Shown: in pieces, positions 18,433 to 25,779 of the stretch
Numbering within the stretch: position 1 is the stretch's first letter
How the letters are laid out: every line of letters begins with the position of its first letter
Assembly: GCA_027049035.1 (NCBI GenBank)
Contig: JALTVI010000073.1
Location: 62,001 to 126,000 of the forward strand
Direction of reading: 5' to 3'
Length of the DNA: 64,000 nt
From: Sulfurovum sp.
GTDB taxonomy: Bacteria; Campylobacterota; Campylobacteria; Campylobacterales; Sulfurovaceae
The notes under the pieces: generated by a model
The model's database searches: none
Told to the model about the DNA's origin: nothing
What the model saw: only the letters and a program-made list of their open reading frames with translations
Made by a program: the position numbers and the translations under genes

Positions 18433-18515
18433 GCTTTTCGAATGAAAAGCATACCATAACTCTTCACTCTTCGTTATTCACTCTTCACTGAAAAATCGGA
18501 CAGTACCGATTTTTC
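18433..18515 (-). repeat. type A heptamer element 2, overlapping a gene end
   Basis: Reads on the minus strand: palindrome GAAAAATCGG / CCGATTTTTC (18490-18515) inside the last codons of the serine hydrolase gene; four AGTGAAG-like heptamers (18457-18489); then GGTATGC and hairpin GCTTTTC-ATTC-GAAAAGC (18433-18450). The array supplies the last codons and the TAA stop of that gene. It faces element 1. Confidence 0.72.
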
Positions 18516-19019
18516 TATTGTTTCCCACTTCCCAAAGCCGCTGTCGGCGTTGATATGGCCGGCATCGTGCAGTATCTCCAGGGGGATGTCGTAGTGGGCG
18601 GCGATCTCTTTTGCCTCTTCTACGGTGATCCAGGGGTCGTTGTCGGAGACGAACATCTGCACCTCTTTGGCGCACAGCGCTTTGGGCATAGGGCAGGGGA
18701 AGAAGCTTTTGATCGTCACTTCGGTGGTATGCAAGCTTGGCGGGGCGACCATGAAGAGACGCTCGACCGGTGCAATGTCCTCTTCGCAGAGCCAGAACCA
18801 GAGGGTGTTGGCAAGAGAGTGGCAGACGACGGTATCGGGTTTGAAATCTTCCAAAATTGCCTTTACCTGCTTGAGCCAGCGGTTCCTGGAGGGGAAGTGC
18901 GGGTGCTGAATAAGCGGGAAGCTGACAGTACCGTAGTTCTTGGCAACCTCACAGGCCAGATGTGCCTGCCAGTGCGGGTAGTCGCTGCCGCCCCAACCGT
19001 GCAAGATAAGGGTTTTCAT
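18474..19019 (-). CDS. RBBP9/YdeN-type serine hydrolase
   Basis: Small alpha/beta hydrolase of 181 residues. The start MKTLILHGWGGSDYPHW is typical of the RBBP9/YdeN family. A catalytic triad can be proposed from CHSLAN (Ser), SDNDPW (Asp) and DAGHIN (His). Substrate unknown. Two oddities: the last residues (DFSVKSE) are encoded by a heptamer repeat, and the start codon is the centre of a perfect 17-base inverted repeat that would hide the ribosome binding site (AAGGG) in a hairpin. Confidence 0.88.
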   Translation of the reverse strand: MKTLILHGWGGSDYPHWQAHLACEVAKNYGTVSFPLIQHPHFPSRNRWLKQVKAILEDFKPDTVVCHSLANTLWFWLCEEDIAPVERLFMVAPPSLHTTEVTIKSFFPCPMPKALCAKEVQMFVSDNDPWITVEEAKEIAAHYDIPLEILHDAGHINADSGFGKWETIEKSVLSDFSVKSE

Positions 19020-19100
19020 TGAAAACCCTTATCTTGAGTGAATAGTGAATAGTGAATAGTGAATAGTGTCGGTATGCATTGCTGTGCAATGCTTTTATTT
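19002..19100 (+). repeat. type A heptamer element 3 with 17-base palindrome over a start codon
   Basis: Arms CAAGATAAGGGTTTTCA (19002-19018) and TGAAAACCCTTATCTTG (19020-19036) are perfectly complementary around one base, which is the A of the ATG of the minus-strand hydrolase gene. Then four AGTGAAT heptamers (19037-19064), a partial AGTGTC, and GGTATGC with hairpin GCATTGC-TGT-GCAATGC (19076-19092). Confidence 0.8.
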
Positions 19101-19102
19101 AA

Positions 19103-19139
19103 TTTCGGTTTCTCATTACTCATTGCTCATTCCTCACTT
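19103..19139 (-). repeat. type B heptamer array touching the dxr stop
   Basis: Plus-strand CTC at 19112, 19119, 19126 and 19133, with the flank TTTCGGTTT (19103-19111). The last unit overlaps the dxr stop codon (19134-19136). It follows element 3 just as the array at 18363 follows element 1. Confidence 0.68.
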
Positions 19140-20210
19140 GTTCGCTGCGTAAGCTCTCACTTCTCTATCAATAGTGATAATATCATCAATGCTGTTTGGC
19201 TTAACGTCTTCAAAGTGTCTGTAGGCGTCAAGGACGATATCGCTCATACCGAAAAAGGAGCACTCCTCTTTTTGGAACTTGTCGATGGCCACTTCGTTGG
19301 CGGCGTTGACGACGACACCCAGGTGCGGGTGTTTTAGAATGTGCTCTTTGATACTCCATATGGGATAGCGGCTCTCTTCGATGGGCAGGAACTCCAGCGG
19401 GCCTGTCTCAAGGAGGTCTATTGGTGGCAGGATGGGCTCTTCGACGCGATCATGCAGGGCAAAAGCAATGGGAAGTTTCATATCCACGCCGGCGAAATGG
19501 GCGGTGGTGGAGCCGTCGACAAATTCGACAAGGGCGTGGATGATGGAGCGTTTTTCGATGACGGCATCGATGTTGGAGGTGCCAAAGAGCCATTTTGCTT
19601 CGAGCAGTTCGAAGAGTTTGTTGGTCATCGTCGCCGAATCGATGGTGATCTTGTTGCCCATCGACCAGTTGGGGTGTTTGAGTGCGTCGGAGAAGGTGGC
19701 CGTTTTCATCTTTTCGGGCTCCCACTCTCTGAAAGCGCCGCCGCTTGCGGTGATGTAGAGTTTGGAGACGGGGCGGTCGTTCATCAGGTACCAGAGTCCG
19801 AAGTGTTCGCTGTCAATCGGGGTGATGCGGCTCATATCGATGAATGCGCCGGCAACGACAAGCGACTCTTTGTTGGCCAGTGCGACCTTTTTGCCAAGCT
19901 GCGTCGCCTTGAGGGTGGGGGCCAGTCCCGTGTAGCCGACCAGCGCGTTAACGATGGTGTGGCTTTGGGATTCTTCGATGATGGAGAGAATGCCCTCCGT
20001 ACCGATACGCACATCGGGGTGATTGACACGCTCCCTGTCCCTTTCGTGGGCAATGGCGACCATTTTGGGGTGGTAGAGGGCTATCTGCTCATTGAGCAGG
20101 TCGATATTGCTGCCTGCGACAAGGGCTTCGACGGTGATGTTGTAGCGCTTGGTGATCAGCAGGGTGTTGACACCGATGGAGCCGGTGGATCCAAGAAGAA
20201 CGATGGACAT
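19134..20210 (-). CDS. dxr: 1-deoxy-D-xylulose 5-phosphate reductoisomerase
   Basis: Converts DXP to MEP with NADPH, the second step of the MEP isoprenoid pathway; ispA at 39 kb uses the products. 358 residues. NADPH-binding GSTGSIG at residue 7, NKESLV near 115, substrate site ASGGAFRE near 175, and the conserved HPNWSMGNKITIDSATM segment are seen. Starts 3 bases after the cdsA stop, the common cdsA-dxr pair of this phylum. Confidence 0.96.
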   Translation of the reverse strand: MSIVLLGSTGSIGVNTLLITKRYNITVEALVAGSNIDLLNEQIALYHPKMVAIAHERDRERVNHPDVRIGTEGILSIIEESQSHTIVNALVGYTGLAPTLKATQLGKKVALANKESLVVAGAFIDMSRITPIDSEHFGLWYLMNDRPVSKLYITASGGAFREWEPEKMKTATFSDALKHPNWSMGNKITIDSATMTNKLFELLEAKWLFGTSNIDAVIEKRSIIHALVEFVDGSTTAHFAGVDMKLPIAFALHDRVEEPILPPIDLLETGPLEFLPIEESRYPIWSIKEHILKHPHLGVVVNAANEVAIDKFQKEECSFFGMSDIVLDAYRHFEDVKPNSIDDIITIDREVRAYAANK

Positions 20211-20213
20211 CGG

Positions 20214-20972
20214 TTACAAAAACGCTCTGAGGGCGATCACCATCATCGGTGCGCCGAAGAGATAGCCGTCGATACGGTCGAGGATGCCGCCGTGTCCCGG
20301 GAGCAGGTCGCCGCTGTCCTTGACCCCTGCTTCACGCTTGAGGTAACTCTCAAAGAGGTCTCCGAAGACCGATGCGACGGAAGTCAGCAGTGTGACGACA
20401 AACGCGATCCATCCCGGTGCGACGTAAAGTCCCACATAGGTACCTGCAGCTGTAGCGAAGACAATACCGCCGATTACCCCTTCAATTGTCTTGTTGGGGC
20501 TGGTATCGGAGAATTTCGTACGCCCTATCGCCTTGCCGGTGAAGAAGGCCATCACATCGGTCAGCGCCACGGTCACCAGCAGCCAGAACATCGCCTGAAT
20601 GCCAAAGTCGTCATAGAGGATCAGAAAGAAAAAAATACCGCTGACAGGGTAGAGAAAGGGCAGGATGAGCCGTTTGTCGAAGTTGTGGAAGTAGGCGATG
20701 GAGCCGCCGAAGATGATGGCGACAAAGTAGAAGAGGTCGTCGGGATTGGGGTAGAAGTAGGCCACTACCCACAAAAATGCCGCCCAGAAGTAGGCTGAGG
20801 GGCCGACCAGTCTGAAGAGTTTCATCGCTTCGTAAAAGGCGAAGATGTAGATGACGCCCAAAAAGGCCCACATCACGAAAAAGTTGTCCATCCAGCCGAT
20901 AAAGCCGACCACTGCCAGCAGGGCGATGCCTGTCAGCCAGCGCTCCTGATGGTCTGTAAAAATCTTTGTCAT
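20214..20972 (-). CDS. cdsA: phosphatidate cytidylyltransferase
   Basis: Makes CDP-diacylglycerol from phosphatidate and CTP in the inner membrane. 252 residues with about eight membrane helices. The C-terminal signature (SYLKREAGVKDSGDLLPGHG, then GILDRIDGYLF) matches the family pattern. ATG at 20972 follows AAGGACAGGGT; a TTG six codons upstream lies in that binding site and is rejected as start. First gene of the cdsA-dxr pair. Confidence 0.94.
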   Translation of the reverse strand: MTKIFTDHQERWLTGIALLAVVGFIGWMDNFFVMWAFLGVIYIFAFYEAMKLFRLVGPSAYFWAAFLWVVAYFYPNPDDLFYFVAIIFGGSIAYFHNFDKRLILPFLYPVSGIFFFLILYDDFGIQAMFWLLVTVALTDVMAFFTGKAIGRTKFSDTSPNKTIEGVIGGIVFATAAGTYVGLYVAPGWIAFVVTLLTSVASVFGDLFESYLKREAGVKDSGDLLPGHGGILDRIDGYLFGAPMMVIALRAFL

Positions 20973-21017
20973 ACCCTGTCCTTGTCGCAATTGTCAATGA
21001 TTATAGCAATTTTTGCG

Positions 21018-22400
21018 TTAAACCCTTATTTCCACGCCCTCTTTGAGTACAGGGATGGTCTGGTACTTGTCGTACTCGACGTTGGAACCCTCCTGAATCT
21101 TGACGAACTTGCGTTTGGTGTAGTCGACAAGGTAGTTGCCCGGCTGGTCGGTGGAGAAGTCCACACAGAGCTTGGCCGCAGCCTGCAGCACGGAGTCGGG
21201 AAGGTTCTGCTTGTCGGTGCGGATGATGACGTGAGAGCCCGGAATGTCTCGTGTGTGCATCCAGATGTCGTTGCTCTTGGCCTCCTTGAGGAGTGCCTGA
21301 TTCTCTTTTGAATTGCGGCCCACAAGTACCTTGTAGTCCTCTATCCAGAAGAGTTCCCCCTCTTTGACACGCTCCTTTTTGCGCTGCGACTTGCCGCGTT
21401 TGGGTACAAGAAGTTCCAGTTCGTAGGGGGCCTTGGCCTGTTTGATGGCGTAGAGAATGTTTTCGTAAAAGCTCTTTTTGCTCTGAAGGTTCTCTCTTTC
21501 GATATGGATGTTCTTTGCCTTGTTCTGCGCGCGTTTGGCGAGGTTGAAGTAGTGGTCGCTCAGGCGGTTGACCTTGACATCATTTGGCAGCGGGATGCTC
21601 ACCTTGTTGCCCTCAAAGTCCCAGGTGTCGAGTTTGGTGTCGTAGGGTTTTATCTGGTAGAGGTTGGCAAGGATGAGGTTGCCGTATTGGCGAAAGGTTT
21701 GGGCACGGACTTGCAGCTGGGCCTCATCTGGCAGTTTTTTCAGCTCCACGTCCAGCTTCTTGATCTTCTTTTCGATCGCGGCACGCTTTTGCTGTTTCAT
21801 TTGGGTAAGGCGCTGTTGTTGTATGGTTTGATAGCGTTCCTCTAAAAGCGTATCGATATCCGTAGGGTGTTGTCCCCCGGCAACACCTTCTTCTTTGTTG
21901 TGGTGATCGGTGCTGTCAGGGGAGGGCACCCTGCGGGGAATTGGCAGTAGTTCTACCCCCGGACGCACCACACGAAAGGAGCTATCACTGTCGATGTGAC
22001 GCAGCGCTTCGATGACCGTTTCGTTCTCATCGAGCAAAATAGCATTGGTATTCTTGCCGGTAAACTCAAGCTGCAGGTAGACTCTCTGGTCTTTGTAGGC
22101 ACTCTTGGGTGCGACCTTGAAGCGCAGAATACGGTCCTCTTTTGGCACTTCGACACCAAGCAGCCTGCCTGCGGAAAGCAGCGAGTGCAGCAGTGTGTCA
22201 AAGGGGGCGCTGTAGCCCTGAAGCGGCCGCTGGCTTGGCGCCTTGTAGACAAAGCTGTGCCCGCGCGTCATATTGAAGAAGTAGCTCTGCTGTTTGTCGA
22301 AGACCAGTTCTATGGTGTTGTCTTCGACCCTTCTTGCCCGGGTGATGTAGGTAAAGTCATTCAGCCGTCTGGCAATGGCCTGGAGTTCGGTGAGTTTCAT
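21018..22400 (-). CDS. NFACT (RqcH/FbpA-like) RNA-binding protein
   Basis: 460 residues. The N-terminal domain starts MKLTELQAIARRLNDF. A charged coiled coil follows around residues 190-290 (RYQTIQQQRLTQMKQQKR...), and the C-terminal NFACT-R domain includes NDIWMHTRDIPGSHVIIR. Bacterial members act on stalled 50S subunits in ribosome rescue or are called fibronectin-binding proteins; here rescue is the likelier role. The true start is ATG at 22400 after AGGGAAACC. Residues about 151-180 (near bases 21843-21955) look like an insert made of GC-rich inverted repeats. Confidence 0.85.
   Translation of the reverse strand: MKLTELQAIARRLNDFTYITRARRVEDNTIELVFDKQQSYFFNMTRGHSFVYKAPSQRPLQGYSAPFDTLLHSLLSAGRLLGVEVPKEDRILRFKVAPKSAYKDQRVYLQLEFTGKNTNAILLDENETVIEALRHIDSDSSFRVVRPGVELLPIPRRVPSPDSTDHHNKEEGVAGGQHPTDIDTLLEERYQTIQQQRLTQMKQQKRAAIEKKIKKLDVELKKLPDEAQLQVRAQTFRQYGNLILANLYQIKPYDTKLDTWDFEGNKVSIPLPNDVKVNRLSDHYFNLAKRAQNKAKNIHIERENLQSKKSFYENILYAIKQAKAPYELELLVPKRGKSQRKKERVKEGELFWIEDYKVLVGRNSKENQALLKEAKSNDIWMHTRDIPGSHVIIRTDKQNLPDSVLQAAAKLCVDFSTDQPGNYLVDYTKRKFVKIQEGSNVEYDKYQTIPVLKEGVEIRV
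21857..21943. repeat. palindromic insert within the NFACT gene
   Basis: Inside the coding sequence, CCGTAGGGTG (from about 21861) can pair with CACCCTGCGG (to about 21938), and between them GGTGTTGTC pairs with GGCAACACC around a short C-rich loop. The encoded segment (RRVPSPDSTDHHNKEEG...) is polar and low in complexity, unlike the flanking domain, which fits a REP-like insertion kept in frame. Confidence 0.4.
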
Positions 22401-22440
22401 GGTTTCCCTGTAAGGTGCGTATTTGCGCACAAAATGAAGT

Positions 22441-22764
22441 CTAAATCGTATCGCAGAAAAGCTTTTTGACCTTTTCGATAGCTGTATCGCTGATAGTTGC
22501 CAATTTCTTGTCAACTATTTCACGATTGAGTGTAAAGCATTTATCATACTTTACATAAGACTTTAGAGGCAGACTATTTTCCAAAAAGAGATCTTCTTCA
22601 AGTAAAAAGAGAGAAGAGTGGGTTGCTTTCAAAGTGATCTGAAAGCAGATGATGTCTCCCTGTCTATTTTCATCTTTGATGACAAGCACGGGTCTTTTCT
22701 TTGACTGCTTTAGTGTAGTAAAAGGAAACTTCACAAGAACGATCTCACCTCTTTTATAGTGCAT
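22441..22764 (-). CDS. MazF/PemK-type endoribonuclease toxin
   Basis: 107 residues; start MHYKRGEIVLVKFPFTTLKQ and the following RPVLVIKD strand are the typical PemK/MazF fold, with a mid-protein ITLKATHSS segment matching the catalytic region. Such toxins cut mRNA. ATG at 22764 overlaps the antitoxin stop by 11 bases and follows AAGGTTTGGG; an upstream ATG at 22785 is possible but less like the family. Second gene of a two-gene module. Confidence 0.85.
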   Translation of the reverse strand: MHYKRGEIVLVKFPFTTLKQSKKRPVLVIKDENRQGDIICFQITLKATHSSLFLLEEDLFLENSLPLKSYVKYDKCFTLNREIVDKKLATISDTAIEKVKKLFCDTI

Positions 22765-22960
22765 CCCAAACCTTGTCCTCTTCATTGTCCCACGTGCTTT
22801 CCATAGCGGGGGCTTGCAGCTTCATCAGCTCCAACTCCGTCTCTCTTTCTGTATCAGAGGATGTCTTGATCTTCTCTATCATAATGCCCTGTACACTATG
22901 CAGCATCTCCAGGACATTTTCAAGATAGGAATCTTTGACTTCGAGGGTTATTTTCTGCAT
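22754..22960 (-). CDS. antitoxin of the MazF-type module
   Basis: 68 residues. N-terminal MQKITLEVKDSYLENVLEML looks like a short strand plus helix DNA-binding region, and the C-terminal STWDNEEDKVWDAL is the acidic tail commonly found in antitoxins that wrap a MazF/PemK-type partner. The order antitoxin-toxin and the 11-base overlap support this. A TATAAT on the minus strand near 23045 is a likely promoter. Confidence 0.8.
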   Translation of the reverse strand: MQKITLEVKDSYLENVLEMLHSVQGIMIEKIKTSSDTERETELELMKLQAPAMESTWDNEEDKVWDAL

Positions 22961-23259
22961 CTGTGACTCCTGCTATGTGTGTATTTTTGCTATCGATGGC
23001 ATTTTGGTTTATCCGCATCATTGGTTAAAGAATGTTTGTATGCATTATAGCATAAGTTCCCCGATACAGCCGCCGTTCTAGTTGAGGTGTTTACATTTCT
23101 GCAAGTTGGCCAAAGGGACTTTTTGAATCATTTTGCATACTGCTTTAAGTTTCAACATACAGGGTGGCGTGCGGTCTTTTAAATGGTCAACGAAATTCTA
23201 CCATAACTTTATTTCGCTATAATTCGCGCAATTAATGATAACAATTTCAAGGATTTCCT
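22961..23259. promoter_or_regulatory. divergent control region, antitoxin/leuC
   Basis: Minus strand: TATAAT at about 23042-23047 for the toxin-antitoxin pair. Plus strand: TATAAT at 23218-23223 for leuC, 36 bases before the ATG, with AAGGATTT as ribosome binding site. No leucine-rich leader peptide or attenuator was found in the 36 bases after that -10. Confidence 0.5.
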
Positions 23260-24540
23260 ATGGGACAGACTATTACCGAAAAGATCTTCTCCGAACATGC
23301 CGGCCGCGACGTTTATGCAGGTGAGATCGTCAGAGTGCCGATCGATATGACTATCGGTAACGACATCACCACACCAATCTCCATCAAGGCGTTTGAAGAG
23401 AGCGGTGCCAAAGAGCTTGCCAACCCGGACGGCTTTGCCATCGTGATGGACCACTACATTCCGGCAAAAGATATCGCTTCTGCAAACCAGGCGAAGATCA
23501 GCCGTGAATTTGCCTACAAGCACAATCTCAAGTACTTCTTTGACGAGAAAGATATGGGTATCGAGCATGCGCTGCTGCCAGAAAAAGGCCTTGTCATTCC
23601 CGGTGACGTGATCATCGGAGCCGACAGCCACACCTGTACGCACGGTGCGCTGGGTGCTTTCTCTACGGGAATGGGAAGTACCGACATCTCCTTCTCCATC
23701 ATCACCGGCGGCAACTGGTTCAAGGTGCCCGAATCCATCAAGGTCAATCTTGTCGGAAAGCCCGGCAAGCACATTTACGGCAAGGATATCATCCTTGAAC
23801 TTATCCGCATCCTCGGGGTGGACGGTGCGCTCTACAAAGCCATCGAATTTACAGGAGAGGGTGTGCAGTACCTTGGCATGAGTGACCGCTTCTCCATGTG
23901 TAACATGGCGATCGAAGCGGGTGCGAAGAGCGGTATCTTCGCGATCGATGAAGTGTCACAGAAGTACCTTGACGAGCGAGCCGAAGCAAACGGCGGGCTG
24001 CGAAGCGAACCGAAGATCCACTACTCCGACGAAGATGCGACCTACTGTCAGGAGATCACCATCGATATGGCGAATCTTTCACCGGTGATCGCCTATCCGT
24101 TCCTGCCAAGCAACGGCAAACCCGTAGAGCAGGCGGTAGAAGATGACCTGAAAATAGACCAGGTGATGATAGGAAGCTGTACCAACGGACGGCTTGAAGA
24201 CCTGCGTATTGCCGCAGAGATCGTCAAGGGCAAGCGCGTGGCGAAACATACCCGTATGATCGTCACCCCTGCAACACAGAAGATTCTGATGCAGGCGCAG
24301 CATGAGGGGCTCATCGATACCCTCATCGAAGCGGGTGCGGTAGTCTCCAACCCGACCTGCGGCGCCTGCCTTGGCGGATACATGGGTATCCTTGGTGACG
24401 GTGAGCGCTGTGTGGCGACGACCAACCGTAACTTTGTCGGCCGTATGGGTGCGCGAACCTCAGAGATTTACCTTGCCAACTCAGCCGTCGCAGCGGCAAG
24501 TGCCATTGCGGGCAAGATCGTCGATCCGCGCGACCTCTAA
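23260..24540 (+). CDS. leuC: 3-isopropylmalate dehydratase large subunit
   Basis: Isomerises 2-isopropylmalate to 3-isopropylmalate in leucine synthesis using a [4Fe-4S] cluster. 426 residues, the shorter LeuC2/HacA-like type. Cluster cysteines are in IGSCTNGR (near residue 305) and NPTCGACLGG (near 365); ADSHTCTHGALG is the substrate segment. leuD and leuB are not next to it; a membrane protein follows after 11 bases. Confidence 0.94.
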   Translation: MGQTITEKIFSEHAGRDVYAGEIVRVPIDMTIGNDITTPISIKAFEESGAKELANPDGFAIVMDHYIPAKDIASANQAKISREFAYKHNLKYFFDEKDMGIEHALLPEKGLVIPGDVIIGADSHTCTHGALGAFSTGMGSTDISFSIITGGNWFKVPESIKVNLVGKPGKHIYGKDIILELIRILGVDGALYKAIEFTGEGVQYLGMSDRFSMCNMAIEAGAKSGIFAIDEVSQKYLDERAEANGGLRSEPKIHYSDEDATYCQEITIDMANLSPVIAYPFLPSNGKPVEQAVEDDLKIDQVMIGSCTNGRLEDLRIAAEIVKGKRVAKHTRMIVTPATQKILMQAQHEGLIDTLIEAGAVVSNPTCGACLGGYMGILGDGERCVATTNRNFVGRMGARTSEIYLANSAVAAASAIAGKIVDPRDL

Positions 24541-24551
24541 AAGCAGCCACA

Positions 24552-25193
24552 ATGGGAAAAGACCGCAGTTTCGCGCATCTTTTCCCCAAGAAGCAGTCTT
24601 CCTATCAGCAACACCCTACAGGCACTGCCCAAAAGGTACTTTTCTGGGGCGTGTTTCTCTTTTTTCTTCTCTACCTGAAGTACCGCCCCTATGAACAGAG
24701 TGCGCACATCGTCAGCGGAGGCCTTGAGTATATTTTTACCCTCTACCACTTCATCATCAACCAGACCATCGGCATTGTCCACGAAGCGGGGCATGGTGTC
24801 TGCTACCTGCTGCCGTGTCCGACGTTTGTTATGGTGTTTAACGGCACACTCTTCCAGTGGCTCTTTCCGCTTGGCATCGCCTGGTACTACAAAAGACGCC
24901 ATAACATGGCAGGTTGGTGGCTGGGGCTTTTCGTACTGGCGGTCTCTATGGACTACACGGCCTGGTACATCTCCACTGCACCCGAGGGTGCCTATGTGCC
25001 TGCCTCAAAATCCTTTCTTGGTGTGGACGGCCTGCACGACTTTCACTACATGCTGAGTGCACTGGGGCTGCTTGCCTACAGCGGCGTGATCGCCATGGCA
25101 ATTAAAACCCTTTCGCTGCTGGTAATGTTTCGAAGCGTCTTCGGGCTCTTTGGCATTGCCTACGGGAAAAACAAAACAGGGAGGGCCGGATGA
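24552..25193 (+). CDS. membrane protein with HEAGH motif (possible M50-like peptidase)
   Basis: 213 residues with about five membrane helices. Residues 77-81 read HEAGH in the context IVHEAGHGVCYLLP at a membrane segment, the zinc-binding HExxH form seen in M50-type intramembrane proteases. A candidate third ligand is the Asp/His-rich LHDFHYM near residue 160. I do not recognise a named family, so the protease idea is inference. It ends in a stop overlapping the thioesterase start by 4 bases and follows leuC by 11 bases. Confidence 0.7.
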   Translation: MGKDRSFAHLFPKKQSSYQQHPTGTAQKVLFWGVFLFFLLYLKYRPYEQSAHIVSGGLEYIFTLYHFIINQTIGIVHEAGHGVCYLLPCPTFVMVFNGTLFQWLFPLGIAWYYKRRHNMAGWWLGLFVLAVSMDYTAWYISTAPEGAYVPASKSFLGVDGLHDFHYMLSALGLLAYSGVIAMAIKTLSLLVMFRSVFGLFGIAYGKNKTGRAG

Positions 25194-25594
25194 ACCCCTA
25201 CACGTATCAGTTTATTGTAGATAAAGAGGCAATCGACTTCAACGGACACGTCCACAACGTTACCTATCTCAGTTGGATGATAGAGGCGGCAACGAAGCAC
25301 TCCGAAGCAGTGGGTGCAGGCCATGAGGCGTGTCTGATACATGGTGGCATATGGGTAGCCAAGTCGCATCATATCGAGTACAAGAAGCCGGCGTTCGAAA
25401 ATGACGTGCTGCAGATGAAGACCTGGATAGAAGATATTGGAAAGATAGCCTCCACGCGCCGTTATGAGATCAGCCGTATCGGGGATGGGGCCATTGTCTG
25501 TGAGGGTGCAACGGAGTGGGTCTTTGTGGATGCCAAGCGTATGCGGCCTATGAAGATACCAGAGGCGGTTATTGAGGGGTTCAAAAATGCTTAA
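25190..25594 (+). CDS. acyl-CoA thioesterase, hotdog fold
   Basis: 134 residues. DFNGHVHNVTYLSWMIEA matches the active-site region of 4-hydroxybenzoyl-CoA/YbgC-type thioesterases, with the Asp (or its Asn replacement) at DFNGH and the HIEYKKPA strand following. Likely hydrolyses an acyl-CoA or acyl-ACP; substrate unknown. Start ATG overlaps the preceding stop (ATGA) after GGGAGG. Confidence 0.85.
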   Translation: MNPYTYQFIVDKEAIDFNGHVHNVTYLSWMIEAATKHSEAVGAGHEACLIHGGIWVAKSHHIEYKKPAFENDVLQMKTWIEDIGKIASTRRYEISRIGDGAIVCEGATEWVFVDAKRMRPMKIPEAVIEGFKNA

Positions 25595-25779
25595 AGTGAA
25601 AGATTTAAGTTTTCCCTTAAAAAATACAAACCTTAAACCAGAAACCCCCGTAAATAAGGGCTTTAAACTTTTGGATTAAGGTTTACTCCAAATGGATATA
25701 ACCTTAAAGCGCCGTATCTTAGGGATTTGGCGGTTAACATAATGGGCATTCTTTGAAAAGAAGAAAGCCCTTGTTTGCA
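25595..25779. other. spacer between thioesterase and Sel1 gene
   Basis: AT-rich convergent spacer. GGGC...GCCC with inner CTTT/AAAG (25743-25770) could end transcription of the Sel1 gene, and CGCC/GGCG near 25711-25733 forms another weak stem. No gene seen. Confidence 0.3.

Noticed and set aside
18271-19139. CRISPR-like array
   Set aside because: Repeat units are 7 bases without spacers, and no cas genes are present.
19341-20798. A 485-codon open frame on the plus strand opposite dxr and cdsA
   Set aside because: It lies fully antisense to two well-recognised genes whose motifs are intact, is rich in Gly, Asp and His as expected for a shadow frame, and shows no known domain.
20214-20990. 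TTG start for cdsA six codons upstream
   Set aside because: The TTG lies in the ribosome binding region of the better ATG at 20972.
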